Below, in pieces: positions 6,687 through 13,921 of a stretch of DNA of 15,220 nucleotides (its first letter is position 1; each line of letters opens with the position of its first letter). The position numbers were made by a program, and so were the translations under genes. The DNA is from AC-32 sp045806105 (GTDB lineage Bacteria > Actinomycetota > Thermoleophilia > Gaiellales > Gaiellaceae): contig JBJMJY010000055.1 in assembly GCA_045806105.1 (NCBI GenBank), positions 1 to 15,220 on the forward strand. The letters are read 5' to 3'. The notes below the pieces were generated by a model that had not been told where the DNA came from, made no database searches, and saw only the letters and a program-made list of their open reading frames with translations.

Positions 6687-6717
6687 ACGATAGCCCTCGC
6701 CCGGGTCTTGCGGTCAA
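6687..6717 (-). promoter_or_regulatory. Candidate tRNA-Glu promoter
   Basis: On the minus strand TTGACC (6717-6712) and TATCGT (6692-6687) are separated by 19 nt, long but usable. The predicted start at about 6680 leaves a 3-nt leader before the tRNA. Confidence 0.45.
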
Positions 6718-6729
6718 GATGCACCGATC

Positions 6730-7413
6730 GTGACTCGGCTGCGTTCGATGGCCTTTTGCTTCGCTCTCGGCTCGACGTGCTTCCTCGTCGGGCCGTTCCC
6801 GGGCTACGAGCAGCTCGTCGGCGAGTCGGCCGTCGGAGTCACCTTCTTCGTCGGGTCGATCCTGTTCACGCTGGGCGGGGCGTTCCAGAGCTGGTTGGCC
6901 TGGCCCGACCGGAGCTCGCCCGGAGTCGGACGCGCCGCGTGGTGGGCCGCGATCGTTCAATCCGCCGGCACGCTGTTCTTCAACGTCACTACCTACCAGG
7001 CAATGCACACGGCCCTGACGAGCTCCGAGTACAACCGGCTCGTCTGGCGGCCCGACTGGCGCGGATCGGTCTGCTTTCTTGTCTCGGGCACGATCGCCTA
7101 CCTCGCGTCGCCGCGCCGGGGACGGCATGGCTGGCGACCGGTACGCGGCGGCGCCGGATGGTGGCAGCCGGGGGTCAACCTGCTCGGCTGCGTCTTCTTC
7201 GGAATCTCGGCGGTCGCCGGCTACGTCGTTCCGTCGACCGGATCGATGCTCGACCAGGCCGCAGCCAACTGGAACACCTCGCTGGGCGCGGCGTGCTTCC
7301 TCATCTGCGCGCTCGACACGTTGCACACCGGAAGGACCTCGAAGGTGCCGCTACGCGCTCGCCTCGATGAGCTCGCGGGCGAGCTCGAGGCCGATGTCCG
7401 GCGCGTTCTGTGA
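6730..7413 (+). CDS. Six-helix integral membrane protein, function unknown
   Basis: A 227-residue protein from GTG 6730; ATG 6748 would shorten it by six residues. Six hydrophobic segments are visible at about residues 8-25, 36-57, 70-92, 112-128, 147-168 and 183-197, then a charged cytoplasmic tail. Features that look family-specific are Gln/Asn within helix 3 (IVQSAGTLFFNVTTYQ), NRLVWRPDWRGSVCFL before helix 4, and NWNTSLGAACFL at helix 6. I do not recognise a named function. Its TGA stop abuts the TCA (reverse stop) of the convergent SRPBCC-family gene with no gap, so neither has room for its own terminator. Confidence 0.78.
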   Translation: MTRLRSMAFCFALGSTCFLVGPFPGYEQLVGESAVGVTFFVGSILFTLGGAFQSWLAWPDRSSPGVGRAAWWAAIVQSAGTLFFNVTTYQAMHTALTSSEYNRLVWRPDWRGSVCFLVSGTIAYLASPRRGRHGWRPVRGGAGWWQPGVNLLGCVFFGISAVAGYVVPSTGSMLDQAAANWNTSLGAACFLICALDTLHTGRTSKVPLRARLDELAGELEADVRRVL

Positions 7414-7839
7414 TCAGGCCTCGAGTAGGTCCTTCAGCCGCGCGAAGTCCTTCCGGAGCTCCGCCTCGGCCGTGCGCGCGAGCATGGGCTCCCCGAGCTT
7501 CATGAGCCGGCCCGCCTTTCCTTCCGCGACGATCTTCAGCCGCGTCCCTCCGTCAGCCTCGGCGAGCTGATGGTCGACCGTGAACCGCACCGGCCCCTTC
7601 AACGTTTTCAGCGTCAGCCGGCGCGGCGGATCGAACTCCGTCACCTCGAGCTCGCTGTGGATCTCCCGGCCCATCGCGCGGCGGCACTCAAAGATCCGCA
7701 CGCCCTCGGCGAGCGGCTCGTCCGCCCGCGCCTCGACCGCGCTGGCCTGCCACTCCGGCAGCCGCTCGAGATCAGTCAAGCGCCGGAAGACGTCCTGGGC
7801 CCGCCGTGCGACGTCGATCGTGAACTCGATCCGGACCAC
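7414..7839 (-). CDS. SRPBCC (START-like) superfamily protein
   Basis: A 141-residue protein from GTG 7839. The order is an opening strand (VRIEFTIDVARRAQDVFRRL), a turn and helix with DLERLPEWQ, paired strands (GREIHSELEVTEFDPPRRLTLKT, then VRFTVDHQLAEADGGTRLKI) and a long C-terminal helix (LARTAEAELRKDFARLKDLLE). This is the SRPBCC / polyketide-cyclase-like helix-grip fold, typically binding a hydrophobic ligand in a cytoplasmic pocket; the ligand is unknown. TACCCT ends 6 nt before the GTG, so the transcript is probably leaderless. It shares a palindromic promoter region with the divergent tRNA-Lys. Confidence 0.85.
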   Translation of the reverse strand: MVRIEFTIDVARRAQDVFRRLTDLERLPEWQASAVEARADEPLAEGVRIFECRRAMGREIHSELEVTEFDPPRRLTLKTLKGPVRFTVDHQLAEADGGTRLKIVAEGKAGRLMKLGEPMLARTAEAELRKDFARLKDLLEA

Positions 7840-7845
7840 CGGCGG

Positions 7846-7855
7846 AGGGTACCCT
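7846..7855. promoter_or_regulatory. Overlapping divergent -10 elements in one palindrome
   Basis: The 12-bp palindrome GAGGGTACCCTC (7845-7856) contains TACCCT on both strands. The minus copy (7851-7846) ends 6 nt before GTG 7839 of the SRPBCC-family gene. The plus copy (7850-7855) predicts a start at about 7862, one base before tRNA-Lys. The two boxes share two base pairs, so the polymerases should exclude each other. Confidence 0.5.
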
Positions 7856-7862
7856 CGCCTCG

Positions 7863-7935
7863 GGGCCGGTAGCTCAGCTGGTAGAGCAGGGGACTTTTAA
7901 TCCCAAGGTCGCAGGTTCGATCCCTGCCCGGCCCA
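7863..7935 (+). tRNA. tRNA-Lys(UUU)
   Basis: A complete 73-nt cloverleaf: acceptor GGGCCGG/CCGGCCC, D-stem GCTC/GAGC, anticodon stem GGGGA/TCCCA (last pair imperfect) with loop CTTTTAA (anticodon UUU at 7896-7898), T-arm GCAGG-TTCGATC-CCTGC, and discriminator A. CCA is not encoded. Its 3' half, from the anticodon loop onward, is repeated at 11931-11972. Confidence 0.95.
7893..7935 (+). repeat. attL-like copy: 3' half of tRNA-Lys
   Basis: The first 28 nt (7893-7920) are identical to 11931-11958. The remaining 15 nt match with two substitutions and one extra C, about 40 of 43 aligned positions in all. The identity starts at the edge of the anticodon loop, a usual crossover zone for tyrosine integrases that use tRNA genes. 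Confidence 0.8.
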
Positions 7936-7940
7936 TTGAG

Positions 7941-7957
7941 AATTACCTGCAATTACC
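7941..7957 (+). repeat. Tandem AATTACC repeat next to tRNA-Lys
   Basis: AATTACC occurs at 7941-7947 and 7951-7957 with a 10-bp period, an AT-rich patch in GC-rich surroundings directly after the tRNA. It may be a remnant integrase-binding site. Confidence 0.4.
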
Positions 7958-8009
7958 CGATTCAGTTATGGCGAAGTTGGAGGGCAAGCGACGCTAGGTC
8001 AAGCGTCGG

Positions 8010-8017
8010 TGTTGACC
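8010..8017 (-). repeat. GGTCAACA octamer, left end of the island
   Basis: The same octamer occurs in the opposite orientation at 11679-11686, 11817-11824 and 11828-11835. It contains TTGACC, so it may be a -35 box or an integrase arm-type site. Confidence 0.4.
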
Positions 8018-8151
8018 CAACCCGGCACGCCCGAGAATTCCCGAACCAGCGCGAGGGCGTGCGAGACGTCACAATGCATTCTGGCTTCCAAGGTCGCCGA
8101 GAGTGGAGCAGCAGACGAACGCTGTACTTCCGGACATTGCCCACAGACTCG

Positions 8152-11100
8152 CTAGGCGGAAACCTGCGACTGGCCCTGCGCCGCGGATGCCGAGGCTCTC
8201 TCGAGCCACGGCGACGCGCCGAGATGTTCGAAGATCTCGCGCGCCTCAGCGCGCGACGTCTCGCTTCCTGCCAGCTCGGCATGCTCGAGCAGCGTGACGC
8301 CGAGCGAGAAGGGAATCTCGAGCTCACGGAACATGCGTGCGGCAAGTTCCAAGCCCGCCGCGTCACTCGCCATGCGCGCCCGGAAGCGATGGGCCTGCGC
8401 CTCAAAGAAGGGCGGCCGGATGCCCGGCGACAGACCGTCGATGAATGCGAGCAGCTCGTCTGCGCTCGCGGTGTCGCCGAGCGCCAGCGCGGCCTCGAGC
8501 GCGTCTACGACTCCATGCTTCACGCCCTGGAAATCGGCGCCGAGGGTCGGCCCCGCTTCGATCGTGGCAGTGCCATCGGCGAGCGCCTCCGTGAAGCGTC
8601 CCTCTGTACGCTTCAGCGCAGCTGTCGCAGCCAAGTACGTGCTCCGATCCTGGACATCGGTCGAGTTGTCGAGCCGCGCGAAGAGCGACAAGATGCTGCG
8701 GGCCTCGTCGAGCTCGCCACGCTCGATGTGGACGTAGACCCCGGACTGCAGGACGCCCAGCACGACCCCGCCGGAATCGACCTGCTCCTGGGTGAACTCA
8801 TCGGTCGTCGCCACGACGTCGTCCCAGCGGCCGGCCATGAAGAGCGGGTAGGTCCTCTCAGCCAGGACACCGTACTCGAGTGGGCGGCTTCCCATCTTGT
8901 TCGCAAGAACGAGCGACTCCTCGAGGTACCCCAGGGCCTCCGCATAGCGGTCGCGGCGGAAGCAACGGTCGGAGAGGAGGAAGTAGCAGGTGCTCGCGTC
9001 CTCGGCGAGATCGTGCTCGAGCGCGACCTCGAGGGCGTGCTTCATGACCGCGAACGATTCCTCCCGGTGGCCACGGCTGAACAAAACAGCCGACTTGGCC
9101 CGGAGCGCGGTCGCCAGCGCTCCCGGCCACCCCTGGGCTTCGGCGATGTCGAGCGCGAGCTCGGTTCTGGACGCGGACCGCTCGAGATCGCCGCTGAACC
9201 AATACGCGCGGGCGAGCATCGCGGCGAGCATCGCAAGATCCTCGTCGGGCTCGTCTCCAGAGATCACCTCGTACGCGTGCTCCAGCCGCGCGAGTGCTTC
9301 GTCTCGCCGACCGGTGAAGGCGATGGCTCTCCCGAGCTTGTAGGTGGCTCGGGCCGCGGCGTGAGTGTCTCCTTCGGCTTCGTAGATCGCGATCGACTCT
9401 TCGATCAACTGCTGGGCGGTGTCGGGGTCACCCGCAAGGCCGGCCATCTCACCCGCACGCGCGAGCAACTCGGCGTTCTGGAGCAGTTCTTCCGTCAGTT
9501 CCGCCGCCTGCTCGAAGTAGCGCTTCGCTTCGGCCGCAGCCGCAAGCGACGCCGCTCGTTCACCAGCCCCGACTAGCGCCGCCCTCGCCCGCCGCTTGAT
9601 CTCGGGCGCGTCGACCGCGTCGGGGTCAAGCCTGTAGGCCTCGACCAGGTGGGACGCGACAACCTCGGCAAGTTCCTCCTCGGTGGGCGCAGAAGAAAGG
9701 TGGTCGGCGGCCGCGAGGTGACGCGCGCGCCGCTCCCGTCTCGGAAGGGTCTCGTAGGCGACGTGGCGGACGAGGTCCTGCAAGAAGCCGTACTGGCCGT
9801 GCTCCGGCGAGCGCGGGTCGGATTGAAGCGAGACGACCTCTTTGCGCACGAGCGAATGGAGGAGCGGGTCGAGCTCCGCCTCATCGAGGCCGGTAAGAGC
9901 CGCGAGCGCCGCGCGCGTGAACGACTTTCCGAGCACGGATCCGTCCTGCAGCAGCCGGCGCTCCTCCTGCGGCAGACCGTCGAGGCGTGCAGCGATCAGC
10001 GCGTGAAGCGTCTCCGGCACCTCGAGCGCCTCGACCTCGCCGACGGGCCGGTAGACGGAGCCTTCCTGGACGAGCGCGCCGCGGTCGAGCAGCATCCGCA
10101 CGGTCTCGACCGCGTAGAGCGGGACGCCCTCGGCGCGGGCGAGGATCTGGTCGCGCAGAGACTCCGGCAGGCCGGGAACGAGGCCGCTCAGCAGCTCGTC
10201 CATGGACTCCCGCGAGAGGGGCTCCAGGTAGAGCGAGGCGAAGTTGCGGTGGCCTGCGCCCCAGGTCGGCCGCTGCTCGAGCAGCTCGGGGCGCGCGAGG
10301 GTGATAACGCAGAGCGGCGAGTTGCGCGACCATTCGAGCAAGTACTCCACGAAGTCGAGCAGCGACGCGTCCGCCCACTGCATGTCCTCGAACGCGAGCA
10401 CCGTCGGATAGACGTCCGCGAGCCGCTCGAAGAAGAGACGCCAAGCCGCGAAGAGGTCTTGCCGTTCGTGCGACTCGTGCTCGCCGAGCCCGAGCAGGTG
10501 CGCCAGCCGCGGCTCGACGAACCTGCGCTCGCCCGCGTCGGGGACGTACTCTTCGAGCGTTGACTGGAGCTTCGAGAGCGCCGAGCCCGGCTGCTCGTCC
10601 TCGGCGATGCGGCACCGCCAGCGCACCATGTCGGCGAGCGCCCAGTACGTCACTCCCTCGCCGTAGGCTAGGCAGCGTCCGCGATGCCAGTTCACGAGCT
10701 GCGCGATCCCGTCGAAGTACTTGTAGAACTCCCAGGACAGGCGCGACTTGCCGATGCCGGCGATGCCGGTAACCGAGATCAGCTGCGCCCTCTTCTCCTC
10801 TGCGGAGGTGTGAAACAGATCCTTGATCTGGCGCAGTTCTCGATCCCTGCCGACGAACGGCGCTTCCAGGCCCTGCGACTTGAGCGTCCCGCGGACGCCG
10901 GAGACGACGCGCACCGCCTTCCAGAGCGGCATCAAGCCCTGCTTGCCCTTCAGCTCGAACGAGCCCGCGTCCTCGTAGACGATCGCCTGTTCGGTCGAGC
11001 GACGAGTGGAGTCGCCGACGTAGACACGACCGGGTTCCGCGACCGACTGCACTCTCGAGGCGGTGTTGACCAGATCACCGGCGACCATCCCCTCGACCGT

Positions 11101-11646
11101 GACGCCGATCGTCACGGCGGCCTCGCCGGTCAGCACTCCCGCGCGTGCGCGAAGGCCCTCGGCGCCCAGTTCCTGGCCCAGCGCCGACACCGCCGCGACG
11201 AGCTCGAGCGCCGCCCGCACCGCACGCTCCGCGTCGTCCTCCGTCGCAACCGGCGTGCCCCACACAGCCATCACCGCATCGCCGATGAACTTCTCGACCG
11301 TTCCGCCGTAGAGCTCGATCAGACGTCTGCATGTGTCGAAGTAACTGGAAAGGAGGTCGCGAACCTCCTCGGCGTCGCGCGACTCCGACAGCGAGGTGAA
11401 GCCGACGAGGTCGGCGAACAGAACTGAGACGAGGCGACGCTCGGACGACGGAGCCTCGCGGGCAACCATGGATCGCGCACTGCCAGCCTCGGCTCCGGTC
11501 ACCGGCGCACCGCACTCGCCGCAGAACTTCTCGTCGCCTACAAGGGCGGCTCCGCACGATCCGCAGGCCACGGCGAGCACCGTTCCGCATTCCTTGCAGA
11601 ATTTCTTTCCCGCAACGTTCTCGGTGCCGCAGCTTGGACAGAGCAT
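8152..11646 (-). CDS. Double zinc ribbon - class III nucleotide cyclase - AAA ATPase - TPR protein
   Basis: A 1164-residue cytoplasmic signalling protein. Residues 3-46 hold two CxxC zinc ribbons (CPSCG...CKECG and CGSCG...CGECG). Residues 71-245 are a class III adenylate/guanylate cyclase: metal-binding Asp79 (LFADLVGFT) and Asp123 (FIGDAVMAVWG), Lys119 at the base-selecting position, and Asn194/Arg198 (VNTASR). Residues 263-560 form an AAA/STAND-type ATPase opening FVGRDREL, with Walker A GIAGIGKS (294-301) and Walker B VLAFED (416-421). Residues from about 740 to the end are helical TPR-like repeats. No helix-turn-helix is seen at the C-terminus, unlike LuxR-type relatives. ATG 11646 begins right at the zinc ribbon; the frame extends upstream to 11775 but that part is not protein-like. 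By family it makes cAMP (or cGMP) under control of the ATPase/TPR sensor; the signal is unknown. Confidence 0.9.
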   Translation of the reverse strand: MLCPSCGTENVAGKKFCKECGTVLAVACGSCGAALVGDEKFCGECGAPVTGAEAGSARSMVAREAPSSERRLVSVLFADLVGFTSLSESRDAEEVRDLLSSYFDTCRRLIELYGGTVEKFIGDAVMAVWGTPVATEDDAERAVRAALELVAAVSALGQELGAEGLRARAGVLTGEAAVTIGVTVEGMVAGDLVNTASRVQSVAEPGRVYVGDSTRRSTEQAIVYEDAGSFELKGKQGLMPLWKAVRVVSGVRGTLKSQGLEAPFVGRDRELRQIKDLFHTSAEEKRAQLISVTGIAGIGKSRLSWEFYKYFDGIAQLVNWHRGRCLAYGEGVTYWALADMVRWRCRIAEDEQPGSALSKLQSTLEEYVPDAGERRFVEPRLAHLLGLGEHESHERQDLFAAWRLFFERLADVYPTVLAFEDMQWADASLLDFVEYLLEWSRNSPLCVITLARPELLEQRPTWGAGHRNFASLYLEPLSRESMDELLSGLVPGLPESLRDQILARAEGVPLYAVETVRMLLDRGALVQEGSVYRPVGEVEALEVPETLHALIAARLDGLPQEERRLLQDGSVLGKSFTRAALAALTGLDEAELDPLLHSLVRKEVVSLQSDPRSPEHGQYGFLQDLVRHVAYETLPRRERRARHLAAADHLSSAPTEEELAEVVASHLVEAYRLDPDAVDAPEIKRRARAALVGAGERAASLAAAAEAKRYFEQAAELTEELLQNAELLARAGEMAGLAGDPDTAQQLIEESIAIYEAEGDTHAAARATYKLGRAIAFTGRRDEALARLEHAYEVISGDEPDEDLAMLAAMLARAYWFSGDLERSASRTELALDIAEAQGWPGALATALRAKSAVLFSRGHREESFAVMKHALEVALEHDLAEDASTCYFLLSDRCFRRDRYAEALGYLEESLVLANKMGSRPLEYGVLAERTYPLFMAGRWDDVVATTDEFTQEQVDSGGVVLGVLQSGVYVHIERGELDEARSILSLFARLDNSTDVQDRSTYLAATAALKRTEGRFTEALADGTATIEAGPTLGADFQGVKHGVVDALEAALALGDTASADELLAFIDGLSPGIRPPFFEAQAHRFRARMASDAAGLELAARMFRELEIPFSLGVTLLEHAELAGSETSRAEAREIFEHLGASPWLERASASAAQGQSQVSA

Positions 11647-11656
11647 CCCGACGAAG

Positions 11657-11684
11657 AGCCTACTGCCCGCTCTTTCGCGGTCAA
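11657..11684 (-). promoter_or_regulatory. Candidate promoter of the cyclase/ATPase gene
   Basis: TTGACC (11684-11679) and TAGGCT (11662-11657) are 16 nt apart on the minus strand, the best -35/-10 pair in the window. The predicted start at about 11650 gives a 3-4-nt leader before ATG 11646, so the message is almost leaderless. Confidence 0.5.
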
Positions 11685-11816
11685 CAAGAATCAGCGGGAA
11701 TCGTGAACCCGGGCGCGCATCCCCGAGGTGGTTAGGTAGCGGGAGCAGGCTGCCCGCGTTCGTCGGCAGGAGCATGTTCGGTGGAGTGCTTCGTTGTCTC
11801 GTTCGCCAACGAGGAG

Positions 11817-11835
11817 GGTCAACAGAAGGTCAACA
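11817..11835 (+). repeat. Paired GGTCAACA octamers
   Basis: Identical octamers at 11817-11824 and 11828-11835, spaced 11 bp apart and therefore on the same helix face, 96 bp inside the attR-like copy. A third same-strand copy at 11679 is the -35 region of the cyclase gene. Confidence 0.55.
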
Positions 11836-11930
11836 ATCCGACGCCAGAAGACACCAAGCAACTCGAGTTAATCTCGCTCAGCTAATCGGTTCGCCCAGGA
11901 TCTTCCAGCCGACGGGAGAGCCTGGCCTCC

Positions 11931-11972
11931 ACTTTTAATCCCAAGGTCGCAGGTTCGAATCCTGCCGGCCCA
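11931..11972 (+). repeat. attR-like copy: displaced 3' half of tRNA-Lys
   Basis: Carries the anticodon loop, variable region and T-arm of tRNA-Lys but no 5' half. The acceptor strand has lost one C and the T-loop reads TTCGAAT. The sequence before 11931 is unrelated to tRNA, so it cannot fold as a tRNA and is a fragment, not a gene. Confidence 0.8.
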
Positions 11973-11996
11973 CCTTCGAGCGACGGCGGCTGGGCC

Positions 11997-12941
11997 TCAC
12001 GGCGTTGTGCCCGCCAGGATCTGCGTCAGCTTCGACGCATCGATGTTCCCGCCGGAGACGACGCACACGACATTCTCGTCCCAGCGATGCTCGAGAGCCG
12101 CCGCTAGCGCGAGCGCTCCGGCGCCTTCCGCAACGACCCGGGCGCGCGCGACGAGGAGACGGACCGCGTCGGCCGTTGCGTCGAGCGACACGCTGAGCGC
12201 ACCGTCGAGCGCCTCTCGTGCGCGTGGCCACATCTCCGGCAGCACGGCCGGCGCGCCCGAGCCGTCGACGAACGACACCTGGTACTCGACCGGCTGCGGC
12301 TCGCCCGACTCGAACGCGGCCGTCAGCGGTGCTCCCGTCTCGGGCTCGACGGCATACACGTTCGTGCCCGGCCGCACGGCTTTCATGGCGCTTGCGATCC
12401 CGACGCTGAGGCCTCCGCCGCCGAACGGAACAAGGACTCGGTCTACATCCGGAAGATCCTCGAGGATCTCCAGGCCGACTGTGCCGTTCCCGGCCATCAC
12501 CCGCTCGTCCTGAACCGGGTGGATGAAGGCGCCCTCCACCTCGGGGAAGCTCGACTCGGCGATCGCCTGCCACCAGCGCTCGTACGGCACCCTCAGCACG
12601 TTGCCGCCCAGCCGCTCGATCGCGGCGAGCTTCGTCTCGGGCGCGTGGTCGGGAACGACGACGGTGCACGGGAGACCGAGCTCCCGCGCGGCCCACGCGA
12701 CCCCCTGGCCCATGTTCCCGGCGCTCGCGGTGACGACCCCGCCGCGCAGGTCATCCGGATCCGTCTGCAGAACCGCGTTCAGCGCTCCGCGCAGCTTGAA
12801 CGAGCCGATCGGCTGGAGGTTCTCGAGCTTCAGGTAGATCCTCCCCGGCTGGTCGGGCAGGTCGAGGGGGACGAGCGGCGTGCGCAGCACCTTGCCGGCC
12901 AGACGCTCCCGCGCGGCGCGGATCTCCTCGATCGCGATCAA
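11997..12941 (-). CDS. PLP-dependent threonine/serine dehydratase-family enzyme
   Basis: A 314-residue fold-type II PLP enzyme. The Schiff-base lysine is Lys49 in GSFKLRGA. The substrate loop is SAGNMGQGVA (classical enzymes have SSGNHAQG), the phosphate-binding loop is FGGGGLSVG, and the C-terminal SGGN supplies the residue facing the PLP ring nitrogen. The length equals a catalytic domain alone; there is no ACT regulatory domain as in biosynthetic IlvA. The TTG start at 12941 overlaps the TGA of the preceding gene (TTGA), so translation is coupled. Candidates are catabolic threonine/serine dehydratase or racemase, the EutB type of ectoine catabolism, or the beta-hydroxyaspartate dehydratase BhcB; the neighbouring cyclodeaminase-family gene favours one of the last two but does not decide. 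Confidence 0.9.
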   Translation of the reverse strand: MIAIEEIRAARERLAGKVLRTPLVPLDLPDQPGRIYLKLENLQPIGSFKLRGALNAVLQTDPDDLRGGVVTASAGNMGQGVAWAARELGLPCTVVVPDHAPETKLAAIERLGGNVLRVPYERWWQAIAESSFPEVEGAFIHPVQDERVMAGNGTVGLEILEDLPDVDRVLVPFGGGGLSVGIASAMKAVRPGTNVYAVEPETGAPLTAAFESGEPQPVEYQVSFVDGSGAPAVLPEMWPRAREALDGALSVSLDATADAVRLLVARARVVAEGAGALALAAALEHRWDENVVCVVSGGNIDASKLTQILAGTTP

Positions 12942-13921
12942 AACGGAACGGCCGCGCCGGCTCCGGCAGCCTGTGCACGCGTGTAGACGTGTTCCGCCGC
13001 CGCGAGATCCTCGGCGGCCAGGCCGAGCGACTTGAAGACCGTCAGCTCGTCGTCCGATCTCCGGCCCTCGCGCGAGCCGATCAGCACCTCGCCGAGCTCG
13101 GCCCGAATGTGCTCCGGGCCGATGCCTGCCTCGCGTACGGCGAAGAGGTAGTCACCGGCCTCGTTGACCATCGACTCGCGCGCATCTGCGAACAGCGCCG
13201 ACGCCGCCATCGTCTCGGCGTCCAGCTCCCGGGTCGTGGGAATGGAGGAGCCGACCGCATTCACGTGGGCACCCGGAGCAAGCCAGTCGCGTCGCACGAC
13301 CGGCTCGGGTGACGACGTCGCCGTCACGACGACGTCGGCGCCGCGTACGGCCTCCTCGGCGCTCGCCACCGCCTCGACCGGGAACGGCGCCTGTGCCTCG
13401 TCAGCGAACGCGGTCGCCTGCTCGGGCGTCCGGCCCCAGACCCGGCCGCGCTCGAACGGCCGGACGGCCGCCATCGCGCTCAGATGCGATCGCGCCTGCA
13501 CGCCGGTGCCGAGGATCGCCAGCTCGCGTGCGTCCTCGCGCGCCAGAGCCCGCGTTGCGACGGCCGACACCGCCGCCGTCCGCGTCGCTGTCACTGCGGA
13601 CGCGTCGACGAGCGCACGCAGCACGCCGGTCTCGCCGTCGAAGAGCAGCACCCCGCCCTGATGCAGGTCGAGCCCTCGCATCGCGTTGCCCGGGAAGATG
13701 CAGACCACCTTCAAGCCGTACGACGCGCCCGGCGCGGACCGATGCGCCGGCATCAGCCCCATCAGGCTCGGCTCGTCGGGAGGCCTGACCACGAACCGCA
13801 GCGGTTGCCAGACGGCGCCCCGCGCGAGGTCGGCGAGCACCGACGCCATCAGCTCGATGCACTCCTCCATCGGGAGCAGGCGCTCGACGTCGTCGTACGC
13901 GAGGACGAGGAGCTCGCTCAC
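12938..13921 (-). CDS. Ornithine cyclodeaminase / mu-crystallin family enzyme
   Basis: A 327-residue protein from GTG 13921, whose first bases overlap the TGA of the aldo/keto reductase gene (GTGA). Features are the conserved YGLKVV lysine (Lys71), the TATRTAA segment (about 111-117), the dinucleotide-binding LAILGTGVQARSH (134-146), and HVNAVGSS with a following acidic residue in the substrate region. The family covers ornithine cyclodeaminase, alanine dehydrogenase, EutC, SbnB and iminosuccinate reductase (BhcD), all NAD(P)-linked enzymes acting on amino acids or imines, so the family name alone does not fix the reaction. It sits between an aldo/keto reductase and a PLP dehydratase with 4-nt overlaps on both sides, strong evidence of one pathway. 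Confidence 0.9.
   Translation of the reverse strand: MSELLVLAYDDVERLLPMEECIELMASVLADLARGAVWQPLRFVVRPPDEPSLMGLMPAHRSAPGASYGLKVVCIFPGNAMRGLDLHQGGVLLFDGETGVLRALVDASAVTATRTAAVSAVATRALAREDARELAILGTGVQARSHLSAMAAVRPFERGRVWGRTPEQATAFADEAQAPFPVEAVASAEEAVRGADVVVTATSSPEPVVRRDWLAPGAHVNAVGSSIPTTRELDAETMAASALFADARESMVNEAGDYLFAVREAGIGPEHIRAELGEVLIGSREGRRSDDELTVFKSLGLAAEDLAAAEHVYTRAQAAGAGAAVPF

Larger units (their letters stand above)
7936..11972. mobile_element. Putative small genomic island in tRNA-Lys (no integrase)
   Basis: About 4 kb lies between an intact tRNA-Lys and a displaced copy of its 3' half, the geometry left by site-specific integration. The only supported gene inside is the minus-strand cyclase/ATPase. 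Its non-coding ends (7936-8151 and 11647-11930) hold an AATTACC direct repeat (7941 and 7951), an inverted repeat (7989-7995/8002-8008) and copies of GGTCAACA near both ends. No recombinase frame is visible, so it would be an immobile remnant, or the second copy arose by tRNA duplication and decay. Confidence 0.5.
11647..11996. other. 350-bp non-coding region: cyclase promoter, repeats and attR-like site
   Basis: No gene is supported here. It holds the cyclase promoter (11657-11684), a small inverted repeat CTCGTT/AACGAG (11798-11813), two GGTCAACA octamers 11 bp apart, and the tRNA-Lys 3' fragment. The remaining 11836-11930 shows nothing I can name. Confidence 0.6.

Noticed and set aside
7936..9576. 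546-codon plus-strand open frame after tRNA-Lys, considered as an integrase
   Set aside because: It is antisense to the cyclase gene, lacks the R-H-R-Y integrase residues in any sensible order, and has shadow-like composition.
9649..11427. Long plus-strand open frames across the cyclase gene
   Set aside because: Antisense shadows of a gene with clear domains on the minus strand.
11647..11775. N-terminal extension of the cyclase to 11775
   Set aside because: The extra 43 residues are not domain-like, would cover the TTGACC/TAGGCT promoter, and ATG 11646 starts right at the zinc ribbon.
8010..11835. GGTCAACA copies as a CRISPR array
   Set aside because: Units are 8 bp with irregular spacing; no repeat-spacer periodicity and no cas genes.
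11931..11972. A second tRNA-Lys gene
   Set aside because: There is no 5' half, and the acceptor strand is one base short; it is only a 3' fragment.
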